Source: Pandoraea apista (GTDB taxonomy: Bacteria > Pseudomonadota > Gammaproteobacteria > Burkholderiales > Burkholderiaceae). Taken from it: DNA of 64,000 bases. Where the stretch lies: assembly GCF_001465595.2 (NCBI RefSeq), contig NZ_CP013481.2, positions 2,170,001 to 2,234,000 of the forward strand, read 5' to 3'. Below the pieces are notes generated by a model. The model had not been told where the DNA came from. It was given only the letters and a program-made list of their open reading frames with translations, and ran no database searches. Shown in pieces: positions 8,791-18,429 of this stretch. Every line of letters begins with the position of its first letter. Position 1 is the first letter of the stretch. A program made the translations under genes and the position numbers.

Positions 8791-9990
8791 TCAGCGAAGC
8801 ACTTTGGCGATGGCCGCAGCGACGACGTCGATGTTCTTGTCGTTGAGCGCGGCCACACAGATACGGCCGGTGCTCACGGCGTAGATGCCGAATTCTTCGC
8901 GCAGACGCTCGACCTGATCGGCCGTGAGGCCCGAGTACGAGAACATGCCGCGTTGCTTGATCACGAACGAGAAGTCGCGTTCCACGCCGTGGGCGCGCAG
9001 CTTCTCGACCAGTGCCAAACGCATGGCGCGGATGCGCTCACGCATTTCGGCCAGTTCCTCTTCCCACAGGGCGCGCAGTTCGGCGTTGCCCAGCACGGCG
9101 GCGACGACCGAGCCGCCATGCGTCGGCGGGTTCGAGTAGTTGGTGCGAATCACGCGCTTGAGTTGCGAGAGCACGCGGGTCGATTCGTCCTTGCTGCTCG
9201 TCACGATGGACAGGGCGCCGACGCGCTCGCCATACAGCGAGAACGACTTGGAGAACGAGCTGGACACGAAGAAGTTCAGGCCGGCGGCGGCGAACAGGCG
9301 CACCACGGCCGCGTCAGCGTCGATGCCGTCACCGAAACCCTGGTAAGCGATGTCGAGGAACGGCACCAGCTTGCGGGCCTTCACGACTTCCACGACCTGC
9401 GCCCACTGATCCATCGTGAGGTCAACGCCGGTCGGGTTGTGGCAGCACGCGTGCAGGACGACGATGGTGCCTTCCGGTTCCTTGCCAAGCATGTCGAGCA
9501 TGCCCGGCAGGTTCACGCCGTGCGATTCGGCGTCGTAGTACGGGTACGAGACGACGTTGAAGCCGGCTTGCGTGAACAGGGCGCGGTGGTTTTCCCAGCT
9601 CGGGTCGCTGATCGCGACGGTGGCGTTCGGGTTGAGTTGCTTCAGAAAGTCGGCGCCAATCTTCAGGGCGCCGGTGCCGCCCAGTGCCTGAGCGGTGATC
9701 ACGCGGCCTTCGGCCAGCACGGGCGATTCCTTGCCGAACAGCATTTCCTGCACGGCCTTGTCGTAGGCAGCAATGCCTTCGATCGGCAGATAGCCACGCG
9801 GCAGACCGGCGGCCACGCGTTGTTCTTCCGCTGCCTTCACAGCCTTGAGCAGGGGCAGTTTGCCTTCCGCATTGAAATACACGCCGACGCCCAGATTCAC
9901 TTTTTCGGTGCGGTGATCGGCGTTATAGGCTTCGTTCAGACCAAGGATGGGGTCGCGCGGGGCGAGTTCGACAGCGGAAAAGAGAGTCAT
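8791..9990 (-). CDS. tyrB: Aromatic amino acid / aspartate aminotransferase
   Basis: A 399-residue class I PLP-dependent aminotransferase. Seen are the substrate/PLP region [13 protein letters not shown], the [10 protein letters not shown] block, the Schiff-base Lys in [18 protein letters not shown], and the C-terminal MFSYSGLT and GRICVAALN. It interconverts aromatic amino acids or aspartate and their 2-oxo acids. TyrB and AspC are close paralogues and cannot be separated firmly by eye. The ATG at 9990 begins the normal family N-terminus ([15 protein letters not shown]); an upstream in-frame extension is not supported. It is divergent from uvrB across 318 bp. Confidence 0.9.
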   Translation of the reverse strand: MTLFSAVELAPRDPILGLNEAYNADHRTEKVNLGVGVYFNAEGKLPLLKAVKAAEEQRVAAGLPRGYLPIEGIAAYDKAVQEMLFGKESPVLAEGRVITAQALGGTGALKIGADFLKQLNPNATVAISDPSWENHRALFTQAGFNVVSYPYYDAESHGVNLPGMLDMLGKEPEGTIVVLHACCHNPTGVDLTMDQWAQVVEVVKARKLVPFLDIAYQGFGDGIDADAAVVRLFAAAGLNFFVSSSFSKSFSLYGERVGALSIVTSSKDESTRVLSQLKRVIRTNYSNPPTHGGSVVAAVLGNAELRALWEEELAEMRERIRAMRLALVEKLRAHGVERDFSFVIKQRGMFSYSGLTADQVERLREEFGIYAVSTGRICVAALNDKNIDVVAAAIAKVLR

Positions 9991-10308
9991 TTCGACGGCT
10001 CGAGGCAGGTAGTAGGAAAATGCAGCGGGTCGGCTGCAACTGACGCAGGATCGGCCCAACGAAGCATTTTAGCGAAGATTGCCCGCGCTTGTGGGAAACA
10101 CCGCCTCGCAAAACGCGAATTCGTGCCATTTCGGCACGAAAACTGCCACGTATTGCCAGAATTTGACGAAATTTCAGCGAGCTGTGCCGCACAGAATCGT
10201 TGCTGCCGGTTCGCCATGCCGCCGATGGTCAGGCGGTCACCCATCGGACTCAGGGAATCGTCCGACGCGCTAGAATGCCAGATTACGTCTCTCGCGCTCG
10301 CACCTGCC
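9991..10308. other. 318-bp divergent intergenic region between tyrB and uvrB, with inverted repeat
   Basis: No gene is supported here. It holds a perfect 8-bp inverted repeat, TTCGTGCC (10120-10127) and GGCACGAA (10133-10140), around a 5-base spacer, which could be an operator. TAGAAT at 10271-10276 is a possible -10 element for uvrB. No good LexA box was seen. Confidence 0.5.
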
Positions 10309-12396
10309 ATGACCCCTGCGGCTGAACACGTCCTGGACGAAAGCAAGTTCCTGACGTTCCCGGATTCGCCTTACCAGCTCTACTGCCCATTCCCTGCCGC
10401 CGGCGACCAGCCCGCCGCCATTGCGCAGTTGACCGAGGGGGTGGAAGACGGGCTTGCGTTCCAGACCTTGCTCGGCGTAACCGGGTCGGGCAAGACGTTC
10501 ACGATGGCAAATGTCATCGCGCGGCTTGGCCGCCCGGCCATTGTCTTCGCCCCCAACAAGACGCTCGCCGCCCAGCTCTATTCGGAGTTCCGCGAATTCT
10601 TCCCGCGTAATGCGGTGGAGTACTTCGTGTCGTACTACGACTATTACCAGCCGGAAGCGTATGTGCCGCAGCGCGATCTGTTCATCGAGAAGGATTCGTC
10701 CGTCAACGAACACATCGAGCAGATGCGCCTCTCGGCAACGAAGAGCCTGCTCGAACGCCGCGACGTGGTGATCGTCGCCACCGTCTCCGCCATCTACGGT
10801 ATCGGTAATCCGAACGAATACCACCAGATGATTTTGACGTTGCGCCAGGGCGACAAGATGGGGCAGCGCGATATCATCGCGCGCCTGATCGCGATGCAAT
10901 ACAGCCGTAACGAGACGGATTTTGGACGAGGTACCTTCCGCGTTCGCGGCGACACCATCGATATCTTCCCGGCAGAGCACGCCGAACTCGCGTTGCGCGT
11001 GGAGTTGTTCGACGACGAAGTCGACACGCTGCAACTCTTCGATCCGCTCACGGGGCGCGTGCGTCAGAAGGTGCCGCGATTTACGGTGTATCCGTCCTCA
11101 CATTACGTAACCCCGCGAGATACGGTGTTGCGCGCCATCGAGACGATCAAGGACGAATTGCGCGACCGGCTCGATTTCTTCTACAAAGAAGGCAAGCTGG
11201 TCGAGGCGCAGCGTCTGGAGCAGCGCACCCGATTCGATCTGGAAATGTTGCAGGAGCTGGGCTTCTGCAAGGGCATCGAGAACTACTCGCGGCATTTGTC
11301 CGGCGCAGCGCCGGGAGAGCCGCCGCCTACCCTCGTCGACTATCTGCCGCCCGACGCGCTAATGTTCCTCGACGAGTCGCACGTGCTGATCGGTCAGTTC
11401 AACGGCATGTACAACGGCGACCGGGCGCGCAAGGAGAACCTTGTGAACTACGGCTTCCGTCTGCCGTCGGCTTTGGATAACCGGCCGCTCAAGTTCGCCG
11501 AGTACGAACGCAAGATGCGTCAGGCCATCTTCGTCTCTGCCACCCCTGCGGATTACGAGGCGAAGCGTACGGGCCAGGTGGTGGAACAGGTGGTGCGGCC
11601 GACCGGGCTGATCGACCCGGTCATCGACGTTCGCCCGGCACGTACGCAGGTAGACGACGTGCTCTCGGAAATCAACAAACGTGTGGCGGTGGGAGAGCGT
11701 GTGCTTGTCACCACGCTCACGAAGCGCATGGCGGAGCAGCTCACCGACTATTTGTCCGATAACGGTGTGAAGGTCCGCTATCTGCACAGCGATATCGATA
11801 CCGTAGAACGCGTAGAGATCATCCGCGATTTGCGCTTGGGCGCATTCGACGTACTCGTCGGGATCAACTTGCTGCGTGAGGGGTTGGATATTCCGGAAGT
11901 GTCGCTTGTGGCAATTCTCGACGCGGACAAGGAAGGTTTCCTGCGTTCCGAGCGGTCATTGATTCAGACGATCGGGCGGGCGGCGCGTAACGTCAACGGG
12001 ACGGCCATTCTCTACGGCGACAAGATGACCGACTCGATGGCGCGCGCGATCGGCGAAACGGAACGTCGCCGCGCGAAGCAGATGGCGCATAACGAGGCGC
12101 ACGGCATTGTTCCGCAAGGGGTCAAGAAGCGCATCAAGGACATCATCGACGGGGTCTACGATCCGCAGGACGCCAAGGCGGAACTGGCTGAAGCGAAGGA
12201 GCAGGCGCACTACCAGGACATGTCGGAAAAGCAACTGGCGCGCGAGATCAAGAAGCTCGAGAAGCAGATGCAAGAGCATGCGCGCAATCTGGAGTTCGAG
12301 AAAGCTGCGAAGGTGCGCGACCAGTTGCTGCATGTCAAGGCGCTGGTGTTCGGCACCGATGGCGCGAGCGAGGCAGAACTGGGGCCGAAACTCTGA
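10309..12396 (+). CDS. uvrB: Excinuclease ABC subunit B
   Basis: A 695-residue nucleotide-excision repair helicase-like protein that verifies damage delivered by UvrA and recruits UvrC. Walker A GVTGSGKT is at residues 56-63. The beta-hairpin block [12 protein letters not shown] that clamps DNA follows, then the DESHVLIGQ region, helicase motifs around [15 protein letters not shown] and [16 protein letters not shown], and the QTIGRAARN motif. The C-terminal UVR motif ([22 protein letters not shown]) binds UvrC. A long open frame extends upstream but is antisense to tyrB; the start is placed at the ATG at 10309, which gives the standard N-terminus. Confidence 0.98.
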   Translation: MTPAAEHVLDESKFLTFPDSPYQLYCPFPAAGDQPAAIAQLTEGVEDGLAFQTLLGVTGSGKTFTMANVIARLGRPAIVFAPNKTLAAQLYSEFREFFPRNAVEYFVSYYDYYQPEAYVPQRDLFIEKDSSVNEHIEQMRLSATKSLLERRDVVIVATVSAIYGIGNPNEYHQMILTLRQGDKMGQRDIIARLIAMQYSRNETDFGRGTFRVRGDTIDIFPAEHAELALRVELFDDEVDTLQLFDPLTGRVRQKVPRFTVYPSSHYVTPRDTVLRAIETIKDELRDRLDFFYKEGKLVEAQRLEQRTRFDLEMLQELGFCKGIENYSRHLSGAAPGEPPPTLVDYLPPDALMFLDESHVLIGQFNGMYNGDRARKENLVNYGFRLPSALDNRPLKFAEYERKMRQAIFVSATPADYEAKRTGQVVEQVVRPTGLIDPVIDVRPARTQVDDVLSEINKRVAVGERVLVTTLTKRMAEQLTDYLSDNGVKVRYLHSDIDTVERVEIIRDLRLGAFDVLVGINLLREGLDIPEVSLVAILDADKEGFLRSERSLIQTIGRAARNVNGTAILYGDKMTDSMARAIGETERRRAKQMAHNEAHGIVPQGVKKRIKDIIDGVYDPQDAKAELAEAKEQAHYQDMSEKQLAREIKKLEKQMQEHARNLEFEKAAKVRDQLLHVKALVFGTDGASEAELGPKL

Positions 12397-12602
12397 TGGC
12401 CGTTCGTCTTCCGATCGGCCGTGAACCAGAAGAGGTCGTCGGGGCGTCAGGAGCGACGGCATTTCTACAGCGCTGACTATAGCGCTGACGTTTGCGCGCA
12501 GGCGTTGGCCGGTCGCGTCATAAGCATTCCATAAGCGATTCGTTCCCATCGCGCCGGTGGCCGATTAGTCTGGATGGCACTGTCACCCTCGACGGACTTG
12601 CC

Positions 12603-13598
12603 ATGTCTGCACAATTCTCTGCCCCTCGCCGCCGCCTGCTCACGACGGGTGCTGCCGCGCTGGCCTGCGCGCTTGCCGCGCCGGCGGTGTTGGCGCAATC
12701 GGGCGCAACCAGCGCAACCAGCGCAGCCGGGGGCGGGCGGGTGCTGCGAATTGGCCATCAAAAGGGCTTGCTGACGCTGCTCAAGGGGCGCGGCACGCTT
12801 GAGCGGCGGCTGGCTGCGCTTGGCGTGCATGTGACATGGACCGAATTCCCCTCGGGCCCGCCGCAGCTCGAAGCCCTCAACGTGGGTTCCATCGATTTTG
12901 GCGACGTGGGCGAAGCACCGCCGGTGTTTGCGCTCGCCGCCGGTGCGCCGTTCGTCTATTACGGGCAAAGCGTGCAGCGCCCCAGGAGCGAGGGGTTGCT
13001 CGTGCCGAAGGGATCGGCGATTGCATCGTTCGCGCAGCTCAGGGGCAAACGGGTGGCGTTCACGAAGGGTTCGAATACGCACTATCTGTATGTGCGCCTG
13101 TTGCAACAGGCGGGACTCAAGCCGCAGGACATTACGCCGGTGTTCCTGCAACCTGCCGATGCGCGTGCCGCGTTCGAGCGCGGCTCGGTCGACGCGTGGC
13201 TGGTGTGGGACCCGTTTCTCGCCGTCGCGCAGAAGTCGCTCGATGCACGCCTCGTGACCGACGGCACAGGCCTCGTCGGCAATCGCTTGTATTTCTTCAC
13301 GTCACGAACCTATGTGCAGCACAACGAAGACGTGCTGCGTGCGGTCATTGAGGAACTCAACACCGTCGACAAGTGGGTTGAGGCCAATCGTGCGGACGCT
13401 GCTTCCGAGTACGCCCAATTGTGGGGGGTACCGCGCGACGCCGTCGAATTGGTACTGTCGCGTCAGCGCTTCGGCATCGAACGCATCACGCGTGCCACGC
13501 TGGCTGAGCAGCAGCAAATCGCCGACGCATTCCTTGAACTCAATTTGCTGCCCCGGCGCATTGACGTCGTGCAAGCGGCGCCACCTTCGCTGGGTTGA
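12603..13598 (+). CDS. Aliphatic sulfonate-type ABC transporter substrate-binding protein
   Basis: A 331-residue periplasmic binding protein of the SsuA/TauA/NMT1 group. The N-terminus (PRRRLLTTGAAALACALAA) is a signal peptide with a Tat-like twin-Arg pattern. The mature part starts VLRIGHQKGLL and contains TWTEFPSGPPQLEALNVGSIDFGDVGEAPP, FTKGSNTHYL and DAWLVWDPFL, all typical of sulfonate-binding SsuA proteins. No ATPase, permease or monooxygenase gene is adjacent, so it is an orphan binding protein here. Residues just after the signal peptide carry a three-copy 9-bp tandem repeat (12702-12728). The substrate is inferred from family only. Confidence 0.88.
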   Translation: MSAQFSAPRRRLLTTGAAALACALAAPAVLAQSGATSATSAAGGGRVLRIGHQKGLLTLLKGRGTLERRLAALGVHVTWTEFPSGPPQLEALNVGSIDFGDVGEAPPVFALAAGAPFVYYGQSVQRPRSEGLLVPKGSAIASFAQLRGKRVAFTKGSNTHYLYVRLLQQAGLKPQDITPVFLQPADARAAFERGSVDAWLVWDPFLAVAQKSLDARLVTDGTGLVGNRLYFFTSRTYVQHNEDVLRAVIEELNTVDKWVEANRADAASEYAQLWGVPRDAVELVLSRQRFGIERITRATLAEQQQIADAFLELNLLPRRIDVVQAAPPSLG

Positions 13599-13772
13599 GC
13601 GCGGCACGGCAGACGTTTTCTGAGAAGTCTTGCGTTCAACCTGCCGCGTGGGGACTAATGAGACAATCGTGAGCGTTCGATACGGTGCTGCAAGTCACCG
13701 ATCGGATCGGACCCTGTGAGAGGCTTGTTCCTGTCTCGTGGGGTGGTTTTCCGGATTGTCACGTTGATTTCC

Positions 13773-14249
13773 ATGAGAAAAACCTCCGTCTTGTTCGTCT
13801 GCATGGGCAATATCTGTCGTTCGCCCAGCGCGGACGGCATTTTTCGTCACCGTCTGGCCCAGAGCGGGCTGGCCGACGTGGTCGCCGTGGATTCGGCGGG
13901 CACGCAAAGCTATCACATCGGCCACGCGCCCGACGCCCGCACGCAAGCGGCGGCGCTGCGGCGCGGGTACGATTTGAGCGAACTGCGCGCTCGACGCGTC
14001 GAGTCTGCCGACTTCGAGCGCTTCGAATGGATCGTGGCGATGGACGACGCCAATGTCGCCGAGCTCGTGGCGCGCTGTCCGGCCGAGTTTCGCCACAGGA
14101 TTGTGCGGCTGATGGACTTTGCAACGCGTCACGACGCTACCGAAGTGCCCGATCCGTATTACGGCGGTGCGCAAGGTTTCGAGACCGTGCTCGATTACAT
14201 AGAAGACGGCCTCGACGGCCTGCTCGCACGACTGGAAAAAGACGCCTGA
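13773..14249 (+). CDS. Low-molecular-weight protein-tyrosine phosphatase
   Basis: A 158-residue cytoplasmic phosphatase. The P-loop CMGNICRS starts at C10 (C-x5-R with R16), and the general acid lies in the DPYYGG loop near residue 131. The length is standard. The start at 13773 (MRKTSVLFVC) puts the catalytic Cys at its usual distance from the N-terminus; an in-frame upstream start at 13716 would add an unusual extension. These enzymes often control capsule/exopolysaccharide tyrosine kinases, but no such kinase is near. A hairpin GACGCCTG-aag-CAGGCGTC (14241-14259) overlaps the stop codon but has no T-run. Confidence 0.93.
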   Translation: MRKTSVLFVCMGNICRSPSADGIFRHRLAQSGLADVVAVDSAGTQSYHIGHAPDARTQAAALRRGYDLSELRARRVESADFERFEWIVAMDDANVAELVARCPAEFRHRIVRLMDFATRHDATEVPDPYYGGAQGFETVLDYIEDGLDGLLARLEKDA

Positions 14250-14297
14250 AGCAGGCGTCCGCACGTGTCACGCGCGGCCGGGCATCTTTCGCGACAA

Positions 14298-14334
14298 GCA
14301 CCGTTGGGGCTATCATTCGCCCCAACGCCGGTGC
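14298..14334. other. Strong hairpin upstream of SpecificRecomb gene
   Basis: GCACC-GTTGGGGC (14298-14310) pairs with GCCCCAAC (14319-14326) and GGTGC (14330-14334), with an 8-base loop and a 3-base bulge. No T-run follows, so it is not a normal terminator. It would lie in the leader 73 bp upstream of the next start codon. Confidence 0.5.
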
Positions 14335-14406
14335 AGTTACGCCGGTTCGGCGCTCCCCCCGGTCTTGCCTCACCCCGCCTGTTTCTCTTCACCCGCTTTC
14401 CAATCG

Positions 14407-16512
14407 ATGCTCAATTCGCTCACTTCGTACTGGCGTAAATGGCGCGCCTCGCGTCACGCCGGCCATCAACTCGACGAACTGCTCGCGCACGCCGATCCGT
14501 CGGCCTCGCTGGGCGTACGTAACCAATGGTTGATCGAACTGGCGCATTGGGTGCAAAAGCGTGGCGCACTCGTCAACGAGGTGCGCGAAGCGGGCGAGGC
14601 GGCCCGCTATCGTCCGCACACCCGTTTGCGCTATCTGCTGCAGATGCTTGAGCGCAATCCTGCTTGGCGTCTGCCTGTTGCGCGTACGTTGCGCAGTGTC
14701 ATCAACGAGAGCGATGCGATCTCGCTGCTGTGCGACACGGGTATGCCGGTTCGCCCGGGGTTCTGGGGGGCGCTGGTCGAGCGCATCGAGAAAGCGTTGA
14801 TTCCGCCGCCGCCGACGCGGCGCGATCTCTCCGCGTTATGCTCGCTCATGTTCCCCGACGGCGACGCGGCCGATTGGATCGCCGCCATGCCGCCCGAACT
14901 GCTGACCGATCTCATCGCGCTGCTGCATTACGGCGAAGCAGAAGATGACGACGCCGACTGGAATCCGTTCGCCGAAGATCTGCTGGCTGCCATGCATCAT
15001 CTTGTCGACCAGATTGCGTCGACCGGCCTGTCGCAGGCGGTGCGTTCGCGTTTGCCGTATCCGCGCGTGACCGAATCGCCGTTCTACCGGCTGGGACGCG
15101 CCATGCAGGAACTCGAGGAGGCGGGGCAGGATTTTGCCCGCGGCGCGCCGCCGTCGCAGAACTTCGTGCAGCGCATCAATGTGTTTCGTGCGCTGCTCGA
15201 CGATTGTGGCCACGCTGCGCGTCAGGTGTACGCGCACCTCGACGAGAACGGCGTAAGCGTGGACATTGTGTTTCAGGTGGAGCGGGCCAAGTCGCGCGTG
15301 CGCCGCCTCGAGCGGCTGCTGGAGGCGTGGCTGACACAGGGCGACGACGACCGTGCCACGGCGCGCGTGCGACTGTTCGCCGATCTGGTGCGAGCGAATC
15401 AGGCGAGCCAGAGCGTGGGCGAACTGGCGCGCACCTCGTTCGGGCTGCTGGCGCGCAAGGTGGTGGAGCGCAGCGCGGAGACGGGCGAGCACTATATCGC
15501 CCGTAATCGCAGCGAATACTTCACGATGCTGAAGATGGCCTGCGGCGGCGGCCTCGTGACGGTAGTGACCGTCTACGTCAAGTTCCTGATCGTCAGTGCG
15601 CATCTGCCGAACGTGGTGGAAGGCTTTCTCGCGGGCGCCAACTACGCGATTTGCTTCCTGTTCATGCATTTCTGTCACTTCACGCTGGCGACCAAGCAAC
15701 CCGCCATGACCGCGCCTGCCATTGCCAGCAAGCTCGACGACGTGGATACGCCCGCGGGCATGGACGCTTTCGTCGGTGAGGTGATCGCTCTTGTACGCAC
15801 GCAAGCGGCGGCTATCTTCGGCAATCTGGCGATGGTATTTCCGTTCTGCTTGCTAGTGCAATGGGCGGCCTCGGCGGTGCTCGGTATGAATACGATTTCG
15901 CCCGAGAAGGCCCACGCCACGCTCAATTCGTTCTCGATTCTTGGCGTGACGCCGCTCTTTGCTATCTTGACCGGGGTGTTGTTGTGGTTCTCGAGTCTGA
16001 TATCCGGCTGGGCGGACAATTGGTTTGCGCTGCATGGCATTGGGGATGTGCTGGCCTATAACCGTCGCCTGCGCTTTGTCTTTGGTCGCAGCGGGGCGGC
16101 CCGTCTGGCGGACTGGTGCCGTCGCCACATCGCCCCGGTGCTTGGCAACCTGACGCTCGGCTTCATGCTGGGGCTGGTGCCCGCAGTGCTCACGGCGTTT
16201 GCGTTGCCTTTCGAGGTGCGTCACGTAACGCTCTCCACAGGCTCGATCGCGACGTCCATCGGCGTACTGGGCATGCCGGTGCTGCGTGATCCGGCCCTTT
16301 GGCTTGCGGTGGCCGGTGTCGGATCGATGGGCCTGCTCAACGTCGGCGTCAGTTTTGCGTTAGCATTCCACATGGCGCTTCGATCGCGTCCACTACGATT
16401 GGGCGACCGTCGGCAAATCCATCGCGCCATCTGGCGCGCCGTGCTGCGCAACCCTCTGGTGCTGCTGTTTCCTCTGCGTTCCCCGCCGATGGAAGCTCGT
16501 CCCGAAAAATAA
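14407..16512 (+). CDS. SpecificRecomb-family ('site-specific recombinase') membrane protein
   Basis: A 701-residue protein. The first about 370 residues are helical and soluble; the remainder has several hydrophobic segments, for example LVTVVTVYVKFLIVSA, AICFLFMHFCHF, GVTPLFAILTGVLLWF, LTLGFMLGLVPAVLTAFALP and LLNVGVSFALAFHMAL. This matches the family annotated as site-specific recombinase (Gcr-like), but no tyrosine- or serine-recombinase motif is visible and the membrane segments argue against that name. It is probably an inner-membrane protein of unknown function. The start at 14407 is the first good ATG after the upstream hairpin; a start at 14365 is possible. Confidence 0.82.
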   Translation: MLNSLTSYWRKWRASRHAGHQLDELLAHADPSASLGVRNQWLIELAHWVQKRGALVNEVREAGEAARYRPHTRLRYLLQMLERNPAWRLPVARTLRSVINESDAISLLCDTGMPVRPGFWGALVERIEKALIPPPPTRRDLSALCSLMFPDGDAADWIAAMPPELLTDLIALLHYGEAEDDDADWNPFAEDLLAAMHHLVDQIASTGLSQAVRSRLPYPRVTESPFYRLGRAMQELEEAGQDFARGAPPSQNFVQRINVFRALLDDCGHAARQVYAHLDENGVSVDIVFQVERAKSRVRRLERLLEAWLTQGDDDRATARVRLFADLVRANQASQSVGELARTSFGLLARKVVERSAETGEHYIARNRSEYFTMLKMACGGGLVTVVTVYVKFLIVSAHLPNVVEGFLAGANYAICFLFMHFCHFTLATKQPAMTAPAIASKLDDVDTPAGMDAFVGEVIALVRTQAAAIFGNLAMVFPFCLLVQWAASAVLGMNTISPEKAHATLNSFSILGVTPLFAILTGVLLWFSSLISGWADNWFALHGIGDVLAYNRRLRFVFGRSGAARLADWCRRHIAPVLGNLTLGFMLGLVPAVLTAFALPFEVRHVTLSTGSIATSIGVLGMPVLRDPALWLAVAGVGSMGLLNVGVSFALAFHMALRSRPLRLGDRRQIHRAIWRAVLRNPLVLLFPLRSPPMEARPEK

Positions 16513-16564
16513 GAAATTTCTCAAACGGACGAGGGAACTTCCGCAAAAAATGGGCCAGAAGTAC

Positions 16565-16592
16565 TTGACTAAATTCGTAGGGAATTTATACT
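16565..16592 (+). promoter_or_regulatory. isc operon promoter
   Basis: TTGACT (16565-16570) and TATACT (16587-16592) are separated by 16 bp, a near-consensus sigma-70 promoter 37 bp upstream of the iscR start. The -10 element overlaps the IscR box. Confidence 0.8.
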
Positions 16593-16611
16593 TGACGAAA
16601 ATAGTCGAGAT
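16588..16611 (+). promoter_or_regulatory. Type 1 IscR binding site
   Basis: The sequence ATACTTGACGAAAATAGTCG (continuing AGAT) follows the type 1 IscR pattern ATA..YYGAC....AGTCRR. It covers the -10 region of the isc promoter, as expected for repression by [2Fe-2S]-IscR. The match is by eye against the E. coli consensus. Confidence 0.75.
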
Positions 16612-16628
16612 TAATCCCCTGCATCATC

Positions 16629-17156
16629 ATGAGACTTACCACGAAAGGCCGTTTCGCCGTTACGGCGATGATCGACCTGGCCCTGCGCCAGGACGCGGGT
16701 CCCGTGACGCTTGCGGGCATTAGTCAGCGTCAGCGGATTTCCCTGTCTTATCTGGAACAGCTGTTCGGTAAGCTGCGCCGCCACGAAATCGTGGAGAGCG
16801 TGCGCGGCCCGGGGGGCGGTTACAGTCTTGCGCGTCGAGCGGAAGAGGTGACGGTCGCTGACATCATCATTGCGGTCGACGAGCCGCTTGACGCCACCCA
16901 GTGCGGCAGCAAGGGCAACTGCGAGAAAGGCCAGGACGGCCATCGCGGCCATTGCATGACGCACGAGCTGTGGGCGACGCTCAACCAGAAGATGGTCGAG
17001 TATCTCGATTCGGTTTCGCTGCGCGACCTCGTCGAGCAGCAGCGTAGCAAGCAGGCCCAGCAGGCCGTCCTGCGCGATACCCGCGAGTCTGGCGCCAGCA
17101 GCCAGACCATCGCTACGCGCATCCCCAATTCGGTCTTCGATATGGCCCGTTCATAA
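16629..17156 (+). CDS. iscR: Fe-S cluster regulator IscR
   Basis: A 175-residue Rrf2-family regulator that senses [2Fe-2S] status and represses its own operon. It begins [18 protein letters not shown] with a winged HTH ([33 protein letters not shown]). The cluster ligands are C92, C98, C109 and probably H112. In E. coli the third Cys is C104, so this protein carries five extra residues in the ligand loop ([10 protein letters not shown] between the second and third Cys). It is the first gene of the isc operon, and an IscR box overlaps its promoter. Confidence 0.96.
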   Translation: MRLTTKGRFAVTAMIDLALRQDAGPVTLAGISQRQRISLSYLEQLFGKLRRHEIVESVRGPGGGYSLARRAEEVTVADIIIAVDEPLDATQCGSKGNCEKGQDGHRGHCMTHELWATLNQKMVEYLDSVSLRDLVEQQRSKQAQQAVLRDTRESGASSQTIATRIPNSVFDMARS

Positions 17157-17187
17157 CAGGCGCCACGGCACGATCCTGGAGCACCCC

Positions 17188-18411
17188 ATGAAAAACGACA
17201 CCCTCAACCTCCCCATCTACATGGACTACAGCGCCACGACGCCGATTGACCCGCGCGTCGTGGACAAGATGTTGCCGTACCTGCGCGAGCAGTTTGGTAA
17301 CCCGGCGTCGCGCAGCCACTCGTTCGGCTGGGCTGCCGAGCAAGCGGTGGAAGAGGCGCGCGAGGAAGTGGCCAAGCTGGTGAACGCCGATCCGCGCGAG
17401 ATTGTGTGGACATCGGGCGCCACCGAGTCGAACAACCTCGCCCTCAAGGGCGCCGCTCACTTCTACCAGGGTAAGGGCAAGCACCTCATCACGGTGAAGA
17501 CTGAGCACAAGGCGGTGCTCGACACGATGCGCGAGCTTGAGCGTGAAGGCTTCGAAGTCACGTACCTGGATGTGAAGGACGACGGTTTGCTCGATCTGGA
17601 AGTGTTCAAGGCAGCGTTGCGCCCGGACACGATCCTCGTTTCGGTCATGGCGGTGAACAACGAAATCGGCGTGATTCAGGATATCGCAACGATTGGCGAG
17701 ATCTGCCGTGAGAAGGGCATCATTTTCCACGTCGACGCCGCACAGGCGACCGGGAAAATGCCGATCGATCTGAACACGCTGAAGGTCGACCTGATGTCGT
17801 TCTCGGCACACAAGACGTATGGCCCGAAGGGTATTGGCGCACTGTACGTGCGTCGTAAGCCGCGCGTGCGTATCGAGGCACAGATTCATGGCGGCGGTCA
17901 CGAACGCGGCATGCGTTCGGGCACGCTGGCCACGCACCAGATCGTCGGCATGGGCGAGGCGTTCCGTCTTGCGCGTGAAGAAATGGCAGCGGAGAACGAG
18001 CGCGTGCGTATGTTGCGCGACCGTCTGCTGCGCGGTCTGACGGAAATGGAAGAGGTGTATGTGAACGGCGACATGGAGCACCGTGTGCCGCATAACCTGA
18101 ACATCAGCTTCAATTTTGTCGAAGGCGAATCGCTGATCATGGCGATCAAGGATGTCGCGGTGTCGTCGGGTTCGGCGTGCACGTCGGCCTCGCTGGAGCC
18201 TTCGTACGTATTGCGGGCGCTGGGTCGTAACGACGAACTGGCGCATAGCTCGATTCGCTTCACGGTGGGGCGTTTTACGACGGAGCAGGAAGTCGATTAC
18301 GTGATCGAACTGCTCAAGGGCAAGATCGGCAAGCTGCGCGATCTGTCGCCGCTGTGGGAAATGTACAAGGACGGGGTCGATCTGAATTCGATCCAGTGGG
18401 CCGCACACTGA
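17188..18411 (+). CDS. iscS: Cysteine desulfurase IscS
   Basis: A 407-residue PLP enzyme that takes sulfur from cysteine and passes it to IscU and other acceptors. Seen are the TEHKAVLD His region, the PLP Lys K209 in [12 protein letters not shown], and the catalytic loop Cys C331 in [17 protein letters not shown]. Length and motifs are those of group I IscS. It lies 31 bp after iscR and 18 bp before iscU within the isc operon. Confidence 0.98.
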   Translation: MKNDTLNLPIYMDYSATTPIDPRVVDKMLPYLREQFGNPASRSHSFGWAAEQAVEEAREEVAKLVNADPREIVWTSGATESNNLALKGAAHFYQGKGKHLITVKTEHKAVLDTMRELEREGFEVTYLDVKDDGLLDLEVFKAALRPDTILVSVMAVNNEIGVIQDIATIGEICREKGIIFHVDAAQATGKMPIDLNTLKVDLMSFSAHKTYGPKGIGALYVRRKPRVRIEAQIHGGGHERGMRSGTLATHQIVGMGEAFRLAREEMAAENERVRMLRDRLLRGLTEMEEVYVNGDMEHRVPHNLNISFNFVEGESLIMAIKDVAVSSGSACTSASLEPSYVLRALGRNDELAHSSIRFTVGRFTTEQEVDYVIELLKGKIGKLRDLSPLWEMYKDGVDLNSIQWAAH

Positions 18412-18429
18412 GCATTCAAGGAGTTAGCC

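Noticed and set aside
8953..10308. Long plus-strand open frame fused upstream of uvrB
   Set aside because: It is antisense to tyrB. UvrB begins at 10309 with its standard N-terminus, so the upstream part is a GC-rich frame artefact.
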